Source: UBA2231 sp964415175 (GTDB taxonomy: Bacteria; Elusimicrobiota; Elusimicrobia; Elusimicrobiales; UBA9959). Taken from it: DNA of 58,337 nt. The notes under the pieces were generated by a model, which was not told the origin of the DNA, did no database searches, and saw nothing but the letters and a program-made list of their open reading frames with translations. Both the position numbers and the translations under genes were made by a program. This document shows, in pieces, positions 17,856 through 27,900 of the stretch (position 1 is its first letter; each line of letters starts with the position of its first letter). The DNA is taken from positions 1-58,337 of the forward strand of contig CAYPYG010000017.1 in the NCBI GenBank assembly GCA_964415175.1, in the 5' to 3' direction.

Positions 17856-18778
17856 TCACCAGATACACCCTCGAAGCCGGACAGCTCAAAGAGGCGCCGC
17901 AAGGCCCCCACTGCGTCACGGTGGCGGTCAATCCCGACGAGGCCGAACGCAAGGAACTGCTGGCCGAGTTCGTCGTGGACGAGCACAACCTGCACTCCTC
18001 CCTGGACCCGGAAGAACCCGCCCGCCTGGAAGTGGAGGACGGCCACCTGGAGCTCATCTTCAAGCGGCCCAAGAACTATTCCTCGAAGGACCATTTCCTC
18101 TTCAAGGTCTCCTCGATGGGCCTTTTCCTCTTCAAGGACCGCCTGCTGGTGGTGCTCTCCGAGGAGATGCCCATCTTCACCGGCAAGTACTTCAAGCACG
18201 TCGCGGGCCTGAGGGAGATCTTCCTCAAGCTGATCTACAACGCCATCTTCCATTTCATGGAGCATCTCAAGGTGATCAACATGATCGCCGACGAGATCGA
18301 GACCAAGATAACGCGCTCCATGGAGAACCGCTACCTCCTCAACATGTTCACGCTGGAGAAGAGCCTGGTCTATTACCTCAACGCGATAAGTTCCAACGCT
18401 TTCGTGATAGAGCGTCTGAAAGCCAACGGAGAGAAGCTCGGCTTCACCGAGCGCAGCCGCGAGTTCATCGACGACGTGCTCATCGAGAACACGCAGTGCT
18501 ACCGGCAGGCGGAGATATATTCGAACATCTTCGCGTCGCTGGTCGGGGCCCGCGCGTCCATCGTGAGCAATAACCTCAATATCCTGCTCAAGAACCTCAA
18601 CGCCATCGTGATCGCCATCGCCGTGCCGAGTTTCTTCGCCGGCATGGGCGGCATGTCAGAACTCACCGGCCTGTTCGGCGCGGAAAACTGGTACGTCTCC
18701 TATCCGGTCTTCCTGACGCTGATGATAATAATCGGCGTGGCCATCTTCCACCTCATCAGGCGCTTCGAAAAACATTAA
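17852..18778 (+). CDS. CorA-family divalent cation transporter
   Basis: A 308-residue protein with the CorA layout: a soluble N-terminal alpha/beta domain, a long helix (about 120-245), then two C-terminal membrane segments (about 248-272 and 283-303). The usual pore signature YGMN after TM1 is replaced by AGMGGMSE, so the GMN asparagine is missing. This suggests altered selectivity or a divergent subfamily. A family hallmark preceding TM1, SNNLNILLKNLNAIVIAIAV, is intact. It is translationally coupled to sucD. A 92-bp palindromic element begins 2 bp after its stop. Confidence 0.85.
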   Translation: MITRYTLEAGQLKEAPQGPHCVTVAVNPDEAERKELLAEFVVDEHNLHSSLDPEEPARLEVEDGHLELIFKRPKNYSSKDHFLFKVSSMGLFLFKDRLLVVLSEEMPIFTGKYFKHVAGLREIFLKLIYNAIFHFMEHLKVINMIADEIETKITRSMENRYLLNMFTLEKSLVYYLNAISSNAFVIERLKANGEKLGFTERSREFIDDVLIENTQCYRQAEIYSNIFASLVGARASIVSNNLNILLKNLNAIVIAIAVPSFFAGMGGMSELTGLFGAENWYVSYPVFLTLMIIIGVAIFHLIRRFEKH

Positions 18779-18779
18779 A

Positions 18780-18871
18780 GGGGACGTTCATTACTAAATG
18801 ACTATTTGCATCAGCGGCCATACGTCGGCGAACCATGTCCCCGAAATAGTCATTTAGTAATGAACGTCCCC
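18780..18871. mobile_element. 92-bp palindromic element with 28-bp perfect inverted repeats
   Basis: The left arm (18780-18807, starting GGGGACGTTCATTAC) and the right arm (18844-18871, ending GTAATGAACGTCCCC) are perfect reverse complements over 28 bases, with a 36-bp centre. No protein is encoded. The size and the GGGGAC terminus resemble REP or MITE-like sequences mobilised by REP-associated Y1 transposases, though no such transposase is in the window. It sits between corA and rimO, and its right arm contains the predicted rimO start codon (18860). Confidence 0.8.
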
Positions 18872-20164
18872 CGGATCTTCATCTCCAGTCTGGGCTGCCC
18901 CAAGAACCTGGCCGACGCCGAGGTCATGGCCGGCGAGCTGGCCGGCGCCGGCTGGGAGGTGGTATCGTCGGAGGCGGAGGCCGACGCCGCGCTGGTCAAC
19001 ACCTGCGCTTTCCTGGGCTCCGCCGTGAAGGAGTCGGAGGCGGAGATCCGCCGCCTGCTCGCGCTCAAGAAGCGCGGGAAGCTGAAGAAAGTCATCATCG
19101 CCGGCTGCCTGACCGAGCGGATGAAAGGGGCCCTGCTGGAAAAATTCCCCGGAGCCGACGCGGCGGTGGGCCCCGGCTCGCTGCGCGGGATAGCCCGGGC
19201 CGTCGAAAAAGGCGGGCTCATGCTCTCCCCTCAGGCGGCCCTGGAGGCCCCGCCGCTCAAGCTCCGCCTCACCGCGCCCCACAGCGCCTATCTGAAGGTG
19301 GCCGACGGCTGCGACAACCGCTGCGCCTACTGCCTGATACCCTCGCTGCGCGGGCCTTTCCGCTCCAAGCCGCTGGACCACGCCGTCGCGGAAGCCCGGG
19401 CCCTGGCGGAGAGCGGCGCCAAGGAAATTTCCCTGATAGCGCAGGACACGACCCTTTACGGCGCGGACCTCTACGGCAAACCCGCGCTCGCGCGGCTGCT
19501 GCGGAAGGTCTCGGCGATAAAGGGCCTGCGCTGGATACGAGTGATGTACGCCTACCCCGAGCGCGTAACGACCGAACTATTGCGCGTGATGGCCGGCGCG
19601 GAGAATATCTGCCGCTACCTGGACCTGCCGCTGCAGCACGCCTCCGACGCGGTGCTCAAGGCCATGAACCGCCGCTCGACGGAGAAAGGCCTGCGCCGCA
19701 CGCTCGCGTCCATACGCCGCCTGCTGCCCGGCGCCGCCATAAGGACCAACTTCATAGTCGGCTTTCCCGGCGAGACGGAAAAGGATTTCGCGCGGCTGCT
19801 GCGCTTCGTGCGCGAGGAGCGTCTCGACAATGTGGGGGTGTTCAAATACTCGCCGGAGCCCGGCACCTCCGCGGCCGGTTTCCCGGACCAGGTGCCGGAG
19901 AAGGTCAAGACGGCGCGCATGCACGAGCTGCTGGCCGCGCAGGCCGCCGTCGTGGATTCCCTCAACGCCGGCCTGGTCGGAAAGAAGTTCGAAGTCCTGA
20001 TGGATTCCCCCCGCTTCGGCCGGACCTACCGCGACGCGCCGGAGATAGACGGCACGGTCGAAACAGCCGCGGGCCCGGGCGGTAAAAAGCCGCGCCCCGG
20101 GGACCTCGTAAAGGTCCTGATAACCTCGGCCCGCGGCTATCGACGAAAGGGCCGGCTCGTCTGA
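18860..20164 (+). CDS. rimO: Ribosomal protein S12 methylthiotransferase RimO
   Basis: RimO adds a methylthio group to an Asp of ribosomal protein S12 using two 4Fe-4S clusters and SAM. The N-terminal UPF0004 domain begins FISSLGCPKNLADAEVM. The radical SAM motif is DGCDNRCAYCLIPSLRG near residue 150, and RTNFIVGFPGETEKDF and a C-terminal TRAM domain follow. The length of 434 residues is normal. The best start, ATG 18860, gives MNVPRIFISSLGC and falls inside the right arm of the palindromic element, with no ribosome binding site. TTG at 18806, in the left arm, is the only upstream alternative I see. A strong terminator follows at 20216. Confidence 0.95.
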   Translation: MNVPRIFISSLGCPKNLADAEVMAGELAGAGWEVVSSEAEADAALVNTCAFLGSAVKESEAEIRRLLALKKRGKLKKVIIAGCLTERMKGALLEKFPGADAAVGPGSLRGIARAVEKGGLMLSPQAALEAPPLKLRLTAPHSAYLKVADGCDNRCAYCLIPSLRGPFRSKPLDHAVAEARALAESGAKEISLIAQDTTLYGADLYGKPALARLLRKVSAIKGLRWIRVMYAYPERVTTELLRVMAGAENICRYLDLPLQHASDAVLKAMNRRSTEKGLRRTLASIRRLLPGAAIRTNFIVGFPGETEKDFARLLRFVREERLDNVGVFKYSPEPGTSAAGFPDQVPEKVKTARMHELLAAQAAVVDSLNAGLVGKKFEVLMDSPRFGRTYRDAPEIDGTVETAAGPGGKKPRPGDLVKVLITSARGYRRKGRLV

Positions 20165-20200
20165 ATCTCCTCCGGCTGGACCGGCGCCTCCATTAATAAC

Positions 20201-20206
20201 TATAAT
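20201..20206 (+). promoter_or_regulatory. Possible -10 box for the pfa operon
   Basis: A consensus TATAAT lies in an AT-rich patch within otherwise GC-rich sequence, just after rimO. No good -35 is seen at 16-18 bp. A start about 7 bases downstream would put the hairpin 20216-20236 at the very 5' end of the pfaD transcript. Confidence 0.4.
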
Positions 20207-20215
20207 ATTGAATCA

Positions 20216-20243
20216 CCTCCATAGCGCCTATGGAGGCCTTTTT
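20216..20243 (+). terminator. Rho-independent terminator after rimO
   Basis: CCTCCATAG (20216-20224) and CTATGGAGG (20228-20236) form a perfect 9-bp stem with a 3-nt loop, followed by CC and five T residues. It ends rimO transcription. If the TATAAT at 20201 is used, it would also sit in the pfaD leader and could act as an attenuator. Confidence 0.85.
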
Positions 20244-20268
20244 GTCATTCCCGGAACGGAGAATTCTT

Positions 20269-21846
20269 TTGACCATAGCCGCGCCGCGCACGCCACAACC
20301 CTTCACGCTCCCCTATTCGGAGGAAGCCGTCTCCCGCCTGGAGGCGCTGGACAGGCCTTTTACCGTCTCGCCCGGGGACGGGGCCGTCGTTTTCTCCGAA
20401 GGCCGCGGCCCGGAAGGCGCTTTCGCGCCCGCCTGCCTGCCCGCCTCGCTGGGCGATCCCGCCTTCCTCGCCGCGCACGGCCTGCGTTACGCCTATGTCG
20501 GCGGCTCGATGGCCAACGGCATCAGCTCCACGGCGCTGGCCGAGGCGCTGGGCCGGGCCGGCATGCTGGGCTTCTACGGCGCCGCCGGGCAGCCCGTCGA
20601 GGAAGTCGAGAAGGCGATAGACCGGCTCCAGGCGGCCGGGGACATCCCTTACGGTTTCAACCTCATACACAGCCCTTCGGACCCGGCGCTGGAAGCCGCC
20701 CTCGCCGATCTTTACCTCCGGCGCGGCGTGCGTCTTGTCGAGGCCTCGGCTTTCATCGGCCTGACGCTGCCGCTCATACGCTTCCGCACGGCCGGCATAC
20801 GCCGGGCCGCCGACGGCTCGATAGAGACGCCCAACCGCGTGATAGGCAAGGTCTCACGCGTGGAAGTGGCCGAGCGCTTCTTCTCCCCCCCGCCCGAGAA
20901 ATTCCTCAAAGAACTCGTCTCCCTGGGCGAGCTCACGCCCGAGCAGGCGCAGCTGGCCTCGCTGGTGCCGGTCGCCGGGGACGTGACCGCCGAGGGCGAT
21001 TCCGGCGGCCACACCGACAACCGGCCGCTGGTCAACCTCCTTCCCACGATACTAGCGCTGCGCGACCGCATACAGGCGGAGCGCGGCTACGCCGCGACCC
21101 CGCGCGTAGGGGCGGGCGGCGGCATAGCGACGCCCGAGGCCGCCGCCGCCGCCTTCGTGATGGGCGCTGCCTACATAGTTACCGGCTCGGTCAACCAGGC
21201 CTGCGTCGAGTCCGGCGCCACCGACCTGGTACGCCGCCTGCTGGCCGCCGCGGAGCAGGCCGACACCGCCATGGCGGCCGCCGCCGACATGTTCGAGATG
21301 GGCGTGAAGGTGCAGGTGCTCAAGCGCGGCACGATGTTCGCGATGCGCGCCAACAAGCTCTACGACTATTACCGGGCCTACCCTTCTTTCGACGCCCTCC
21401 CCGCCGACATAAGGACGGCGCTGGAACGCGATTACTTCCGGGCCTCCTTCGGCGAGATCTGGGCTTCCACCCGCGAATACTTCCTGAAGCGCGACCCCTC
21501 GCAGGCCGAGCGGGCCGAGCGCGACCCCAAACACAAGATGGCCCTGGTCTTCCGCTGGTACCTCAGCCGCACCTCGCGCTGGCCGCTGGCCGGCGACGAG
21601 AGCCGCAAGGTGGACTACCAGATCTGGTGCGGGCCCTCCATGGGCGCTTTCAACGAATGGGCCCGCGGGTCCTTCCTCGAAGCGCCCGAGAGCCGGGACG
21701 CCGTCACGGTGGCCCGCAACCTGCTCGCCGGGGCCGCGGCCCTGACCCGCCTGCACGCGCTGCGCTGCCAGGGCGCGGCCGCCGACCCGCGGCTGGCCAG
21801 GCGCGAACCGAAGCGGGCCGAAGAGCTCGCCGCTTTTTTCAACTGA
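20269..21846 (+). CDS. pfaD: PfaD-type trans enoyl reductase
   Basis: A 525-residue FMN-dependent enoyl reductase of the PUFA-synthase type, acting in trans on chains carried by the PfaA-type ACPs. The fold is a 2-nitropropane-dioxygenase-like TIM barrel: YVGGSMANGISSTALAEALG, PYGFNLIHSPSDPALE, RVGAGGGIATPEAAAAAFVM and GAAYIVTGSVNQACVESG. A PfaD-specific C-terminal half contains FRWYLSRTSRWP and WCGPSMGAFNEW. The start TTG 20269 is chosen because CGGAG (20257-20261) is 7 bases upstream; the ATG at 20230 lies inside the terminator stem. It is first in the run pfaD-pfaA-pfaC-oleABCD. Confidence 0.93.
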   Translation: MTIAAPRTPQPFTLPYSEEAVSRLEALDRPFTVSPGDGAVVFSEGRGPEGAFAPACLPASLGDPAFLAAHGLRYAYVGGSMANGISSTALAEALGRAGMLGFYGAAGQPVEEVEKAIDRLQAAGDIPYGFNLIHSPSDPALEAALADLYLRRGVRLVEASAFIGLTLPLIRFRTAGIRRAADGSIETPNRVIGKVSRVEVAERFFSPPPEKFLKELVSLGELTPEQAQLASLVPVAGDVTAEGDSGGHTDNRPLVNLLPTILALRDRIQAERGYAATPRVGAGGGIATPEAAAAAFVMGAAYIVTGSVNQACVESGATDLVRRLLAAAEQADTAMAAAADMFEMGVKVQVLKRGTMFAMRANKLYDYYRAYPSFDALPADIRTALERDYFRASFGEIWASTREYFLKRDPSQAERAERDPKHKMALVFRWYLSRTSRWPLAGDESRKVDYQIWCGPSMGAFNEWARGSFLEAPESRDAVTVARNLLAGAAALTRLHALRCQGAAADPRLARREPKRAEELAAFFN

Positions 21847-21903
21847 CCGCCCGCGGGGCGGAACGACATCCGGCGCCGGCACGGCGCGACCAACGAGGAC
21901 TAC

Positions 21904-24900
21904 ATGAGCTCAAAGAACGAGAATACCCCCGCTCCCATCGCCATAGTCGGCATCGGCTGCCTTTTCCCGCAGGCCGGCGACGCCCGGCGCTTCTGGGCCA
22001 ATATCAAGAACGGCGTGGACGCCATCACCGATATCCCGGCGTCGCACTGGCTGCCGGAAGAGCATTACCACAAGGACCCCAAAAAGCCGGACATGACCTA
22101 CGCCCGCAAGGGCGGCTTCCTGCTTCCCGTCGATTTCGACCCGTCGGAGTTCGGCCTGGCGCCCAACGCGCTGGAAGCCACCGACAGCGCGCAGCTGCTG
22201 GGCCTCATCGCCGCCAAGATGGCCCTCGAGGACGCCGGCTACGGCCGCGGCCGCGATTTCGACCGAAATTCCGTCAGCGTCATCATGGGCGTCACCGGCG
22301 CGCTCGAGCTGGTCATCCCGCTGGGCGCGCGGCTGGGCCATCCGAAATGGCGCAAGGCGCTCGCCGAGTTCGGCATCGCCGGCGCCGACGCCGACGCGAT
22401 AATATCGCGCATGCAGGAGGATTACGTCCCGTGGCAGGAGAGCTCCTTCCCGGGCCTGCTCGGCAACGTAGTCGCCGGCCGCATCGCCAACCGCTTCAAT
22501 CTCTCCGGCACGAACTGCGTGGTGGACGCCGCCTGCGGCAGTTCGCTCGGCGCGGTGCACATGGCCACCCTCGAGCTGGCGGCCGGCCGCTCGAACATGG
22601 TGATCACCGGCGGCGTGGACTGCTTCAACGACATCTTCATGTACATGTGCTTCAGCAAGACGCCGGCGCTTTCCCCCGAAGGGCACGCCAAGTCCTTCGA
22701 CGCCTCGGCCGACGGCACCGCGCTGGGAGAGGGCCTCGGCATGATGGTCATGAAGCGCCTCGACGACGCCGTGCGGGACGGCGACCGCATCTACTCCGTG
22801 CTGAAAGGAGTCGGCTCCTCCTCCGACGGCAAGGGCAAGTCCATCTACGCGCCCAGCGCCGAGGGGCAGGCCAAGGCCCTGCGCCGCGCCTACGCGGTGT
22901 CCGGCGTGGAGCCGCGCACGGTGGAGCTGGCCGAGGCCCACGGCACCGGCACCACGGTCGGCGACGGCGTCGAGCTGGACGCGCTGACCGAGGTGTACCG
23001 CGAGAACAAGCGGGACGGGACCTGGTGCGCCCTCGGCTCGGTGAAGTCGATGATAGGCCACACCAAGGCCGCCGCGGGTTCGGCCGGTCTCATCAAGGCC
23101 TCGCTCGCCCTCTACAACAAGACCCTCCCCCCTACGATAAAGGTGAACACGCCGCCGAAGAAGCTGGCCGAAGGGACCACGCCCTTCTACCTGAATACCG
23201 AGCTCCGCCCGTGGGTAAAGCGGGACCACCCGCGCCGCGCCGTGGTCAGCGCGCTGGGCTTCGGAGGCTCCAATTTCCACGCCGTGCTGGAGGAATACTC
23301 CGCCGACAAGAAGAACCCCGACTGGGACGGCGACCACCAGGTAGCCGTTTTCTCCGGCGCGGACGCCGGGGAGATCGGGACCCGGCTCTCGGCCTGGAAG
23401 GGACTGGACTGGGACGGCGTGCGCGCGGCGGCCCATAAAGCCCGCGCGGCCTTCAAACCTTCCGCCCCCGCCCGCCTCGGCTTCGTGCTCGAGCGCGCTC
23501 AGGACTGGCGGAAAACCATAGCCGCCGCCCTCTCCGGCCTCGATTCCCGGAAAGACGCGGCCTGGACCACGCCCGAAGGGATCTATTTCTCCTCCGCGGC
23601 CCCGGAGAAACTGGCCGTGCTGTTCCCGGGCCAGGGAGCGCAGTATCCCGGCATGCAGCGCGACATCGCCTGCCGCTTCCCTGAGACGCTCAACGTGCTC
23701 GAGACCGCCAACACGGCCTTCGGCGGCGAAAAGCCGCTCTCGGACTACCTCTACCCGCGCCCGGCCTTTACCGCCGAAGCGAAGCAGCGGCAGGCCGAGG
23801 AGCTGAAGGACACCCGCGTGGCCCAGCCCGCACTCGGCGCCGCCGGACTCGGCGCGTGGCGCGCGCTGTCCTCCTTCGGAGTGAAGGCGGAGGCCTTCGC
23901 GGGCCACAGCTACGGCGAACTGCCAGCCCTCTGCGCCGCCGGCGTCTTCGGCGACGCGGACCTATTCGCCCTTTCCAAGCTGCGCGGCGCGCTGATGGCC
24001 GCCGGCTCCGGCGACCGGGGCGGCATGCTGGCCGTACAGGCCCCTCTCGCGGAAGTCGAGAAGGCCGTGAAGGAAGAGAAGCTCGACCTCATCATCGCCA
24101 ACAAGAACACCCCGGCCCAGTTCGTGCTGTCCGGAGCGACGCCCGGGATAAAGCGCGCCGCGGAGCGCCTGCCGGCCCGGGGCCTGAAGTGCACCGTGCT
24201 GCAGGTCTCGGCCGCCTTCCACAGCCCGCTCGTGGCCGGGGCGCAGAAGGAATTCGCCGCCGCCCTCTCAAAAGTAAAGTTCAACAAGCCGCAGGCGCGC
24301 GTCTACGCCAACAAGACCGCCGCCGCCTATCCAGAGGCCGCCGACAAGGCGCGCGAGACGCTGGCCTCGCAACTGGCCTCGCCTGTGGAATTCACCGCCT
24401 TGATAGAAAAGATGTACGCCGACGGGATCCGCATCTTCGTCGAGGCCGGCCCCGGCGCCCGCCTGACCGGGATGGTCTCGGCGATACTCTCCGGCAAGGA
24501 ACACAGCGCTTTCGCCATAGACGCCTCCTCGGGCAAAAAGCACGGCGTGGCCGAACTTGGCCGCGTCCTCGCCCGCCTGGCCGCCCTCGGCTGCGCGGTC
24601 GACCTTACCGCCTGGGAAGGCGGCGAGGCCGGCGCCAGGGACGCGCTGGAGAAGAAGGTTTCCAAGCTCGCCGTGAAGGTCACCGGGGCGGGCTACCGCT
24701 CGCCCCGCAAACCTTCGACGGCCCCGAAACGGTGGCTGGGAGCGCCGCAGGCCCCGGCGCCGTCGGCGGCTTACGCGCAGTCCGCCGCCTCTTTCACCGC
24801 CGCGCCGGGTGCTAACGTCTCCGAGGCCATGCGCGTCACGCAGGAGAGCATGGCGGCGCTGCAGCGCCTGCAGGAACAGACCGCCCTCATCCATGCCCGC

Positions 24901-27900
24901 TTCCTCGAAGGTCAGGAGGCCGCCCAGCGCTCCTTCCAGGCCCTCATCGACCAGCAGCGCGCGCTGCTAGGCGGCGCATCAGCGGGGGACACCATGCCGC
25001 ATGGTGTCCCGGTACCACTCGCCCAGCCCTTCGCCGCGCCGGTCTTTACCGCTCCCGCTCCGCTGCCCGCCGTTCAGGACGCGGCGACCCTGGCCGCGCC
25101 CGGCGCTCCGGCTCTGCCGGCCGGACCCGATGTATCGCGCGTCCTGCTCGAGATAGTCTCCGGCCAGACCGGCTATCCCGTCGAGTCGCTCAACCCCGAC
25201 ATGGACATGGAGTCCGACCTCGGCATAGACTCCATCAAGCGCGTCGCCATACTCTCGGAACTGCAGGAGAAACTCCCGCAGGCCCCGCGCATTACGCCCG
25301 AACAGCTCGGCACCATACGCACCCTGCGCCAGGTGGGCGACTATCTCGCCGCCGGCATGCCCGCACAGGCGCCGACGACAACTCAACCCGCCGCCGTTCC
25401 CGCGGCGTCAGGCCCCGACGCGTCGAAGGTCCTGCTCGAGATAGTCTCCGGCCAGACCGGCTATCCCGTCGAGTCGCTCAATCCCGACATGGACATGGAG
25501 TCCGACCTCGGCATAGACTCCATCAAGCGCGTCGCCATACTGTCCGAGCTCCAGGAAAAACTGCCGCAGGCCCCGCGCATCACTCCAGAGCAGCTCGGCA
25601 CCATACGTACCCTGCGCCAGGTGGCGGCCCATCTGAACGCCGGCGCGGCGCCCGCCCCCGTCGTTACGTCCAAAACCCCCGCGGCCTCCCCGCCCGCGAT
25701 GGAGACCGAGCTGACGCGCGAAGTGCTGCGCCTGGCGGACCTCGATCCCGCCGCCCGCGGCGCGAAGCTGGACCTGGACAAGTCCCTGCCGCTTTGGGTA
25801 GCGGACGACGGCTCGAAGCTGGCCAACGCGGTGGTCAAGGACCTCGCCGGCCGCGGCTATAAAGCGGAAAAGGTTCCGCTCGAAGGCCGCGCCGTTCCAA
25901 CCGCCCTGGCCGCGCTCATCGTACTCGCCCCGGCCGCCAAACTCGGCCGCAAGGACTTCTGGCCCGCCTCTTCGGAGGAGTTCCTCAAGAAGACTTTCCG
26001 CCTGGTCCGCGCCGCCGGCCCCGCTCTGCGCGCCGCCGGCAAGAAAGGCGGCGCCTGCCTGCTGACCGTCTCGCGCCTCGACGGCGCCTTCGGCCTCGCC
26101 GGCCTCAAGGCCGAGCAGGACCCCGTCTTCGGCGGCCTGGCCGGCCTGGCCAAGACCGCCGGGCATGAATGGCCCGAGGTCGCCTGCAGGGCGCTCGACG
26201 CAGCCTCCGGCTGGGACCACACCGTCTCGGTCGCCCGCGCCGTGGCCGACGAGCTCTTCTATAAAGGGCCCGTGGAACTGGGCCTCTCGGAGACCGGCGG
26301 CAAGGTGGTGCTGCTCAGCGCCTCCGAGCGCTCCGCGCCGGGTAAATTCCCGCTGGCCAAGGGCGACGTGGTCCTGATCACCGGCGGAGCGCGCGGCGTT
26401 ACCGCCGAAGCCGCGGCGGCCCTGGCCCGGAGCTGCGGCGCCTCGCTGGCCCTGGTAGGCCGCAGCCCGCTGCCGGCCGCCGAGGAGCCCTGGCTCGCCG
26501 CCTGCGCCTCCGAGGCCGACATAAAGAAAGCGCTCATCTCCCGCAATCCCGGCATGCCGCCGAAGGAGGCCGGAGAGCGCTGCGCGAAGCTGCTCTACGC
26601 CCGCGAGATACGCGCGCAGCTCAACCGCTTCGAGGCGGCCGGCTCGCGCGCCGCCTATTACTCCGCCGATATCCGCGACGCCGCCGCGGTAAGGGAGACC
26701 GTCGCCCGGATAAAGAAGGAGCTGGGTCCCGTGCGCGGCCTGGTGCACGGCGCCGGCGTGCTGGCCGACAAGCTCATACTGGACAAGACCGACGCGCAAT
26801 TCGACCCGGTCTTCGACACCAAGGTGGCCGGCCTGCGCGCCCTGCTCACGGCGCTGGACCTCTCCGCGCTGAAAGCCGTCGCCCTGTACTCCTCGTCCAC
26901 CGCGCGTTTCGGCCGCACGGGCCAGTGCGATTACGCGATGGCCAACGAGGTCCTCAACAAGACCGCCCGCCTGCTGGCCAGGCGCCTGCCCGGCTGCCGG
27001 GTGGCCTCTTTCAACTGGGGCCCCTGGGACGGCGGCATGGTCAACGACGGCCTCAAGGCTCTCTTCGCCAAAGAGGGCGTGGGCGTGATAGGGCTGGAAG
27101 AGGGCGGCCAGTTCCTCGCCGACGAACTGTCCGCCGCCGACGGCCCGGCCGAGGTGGTGGTCGTCTCCAGGCCGAAGAAGGAGGTTACGACGGCTCCCTC
27201 CGCGGTCCCGGCCGGTCAGGCCGCGGGCGGCAATAAGGACCTGTCGCGCGCTTTCGAGCTCAAGCTCTCCGTGGCCGACTGCCCGTTCCTGCGCTCCCAT
27301 GTCATAAACGGGCGGGCCGTGGTGCCGACTGCGGTCATGGCCGAATGGCTGGCCCACGCCGCGCTGCACGGCAATCCCGGTCTGCTCTTCCACGGCTTCG
27401 ACGGCCTCAAGGTCTACAAGGGCATACTGCTGCCCGGCGGGGAATACAGGCTCTCCGCTTTCGCCGGCAGGTCCGCCAGGAAGGACGGCCTGTTCCGCGT
27501 GCCCGCCGAACTGCGCGGCCCCGGCGGCGAGCTGCACGCCGGCGCCGAGATAATACTGGCCGCCTCGCTGCCGGCCGCGCCGGCCCCCGCGCCCGACTTC
27601 CCCGTCAGGGCCTACGGCCGCACGGTCGAGAAGGCCTACGGCGAGGTCCTTTTCCACGGCGAGGACATGCGCTTTATAACCTCGGTGGCCGGCATCTCGG
27701 AGCAGGGCATAATCGCCGACGCCGCGGCTTCGCTGCCGCCGGCCTCGTGGATGCGCGGCGCGCCGCGCGACCGCTGGCTGGCCGACCCGGCGGCCCTGGA
27801 CGCCGCTTTCCAGGCGCTGATACTCTGGACCTTCGACAACTCGGGCGCCTGCTCGCTGCCCAACGCCGCGGCTTCATACAGGCAGTACGCGGCCTTCCCG

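Noticed and set aside
20230..20268. ATG start for pfaD at 20230
   Set aside because: It lies in the stem of a strong terminator and has no ribosome binding site. TTG 20269 has CGGAG at the right distance.
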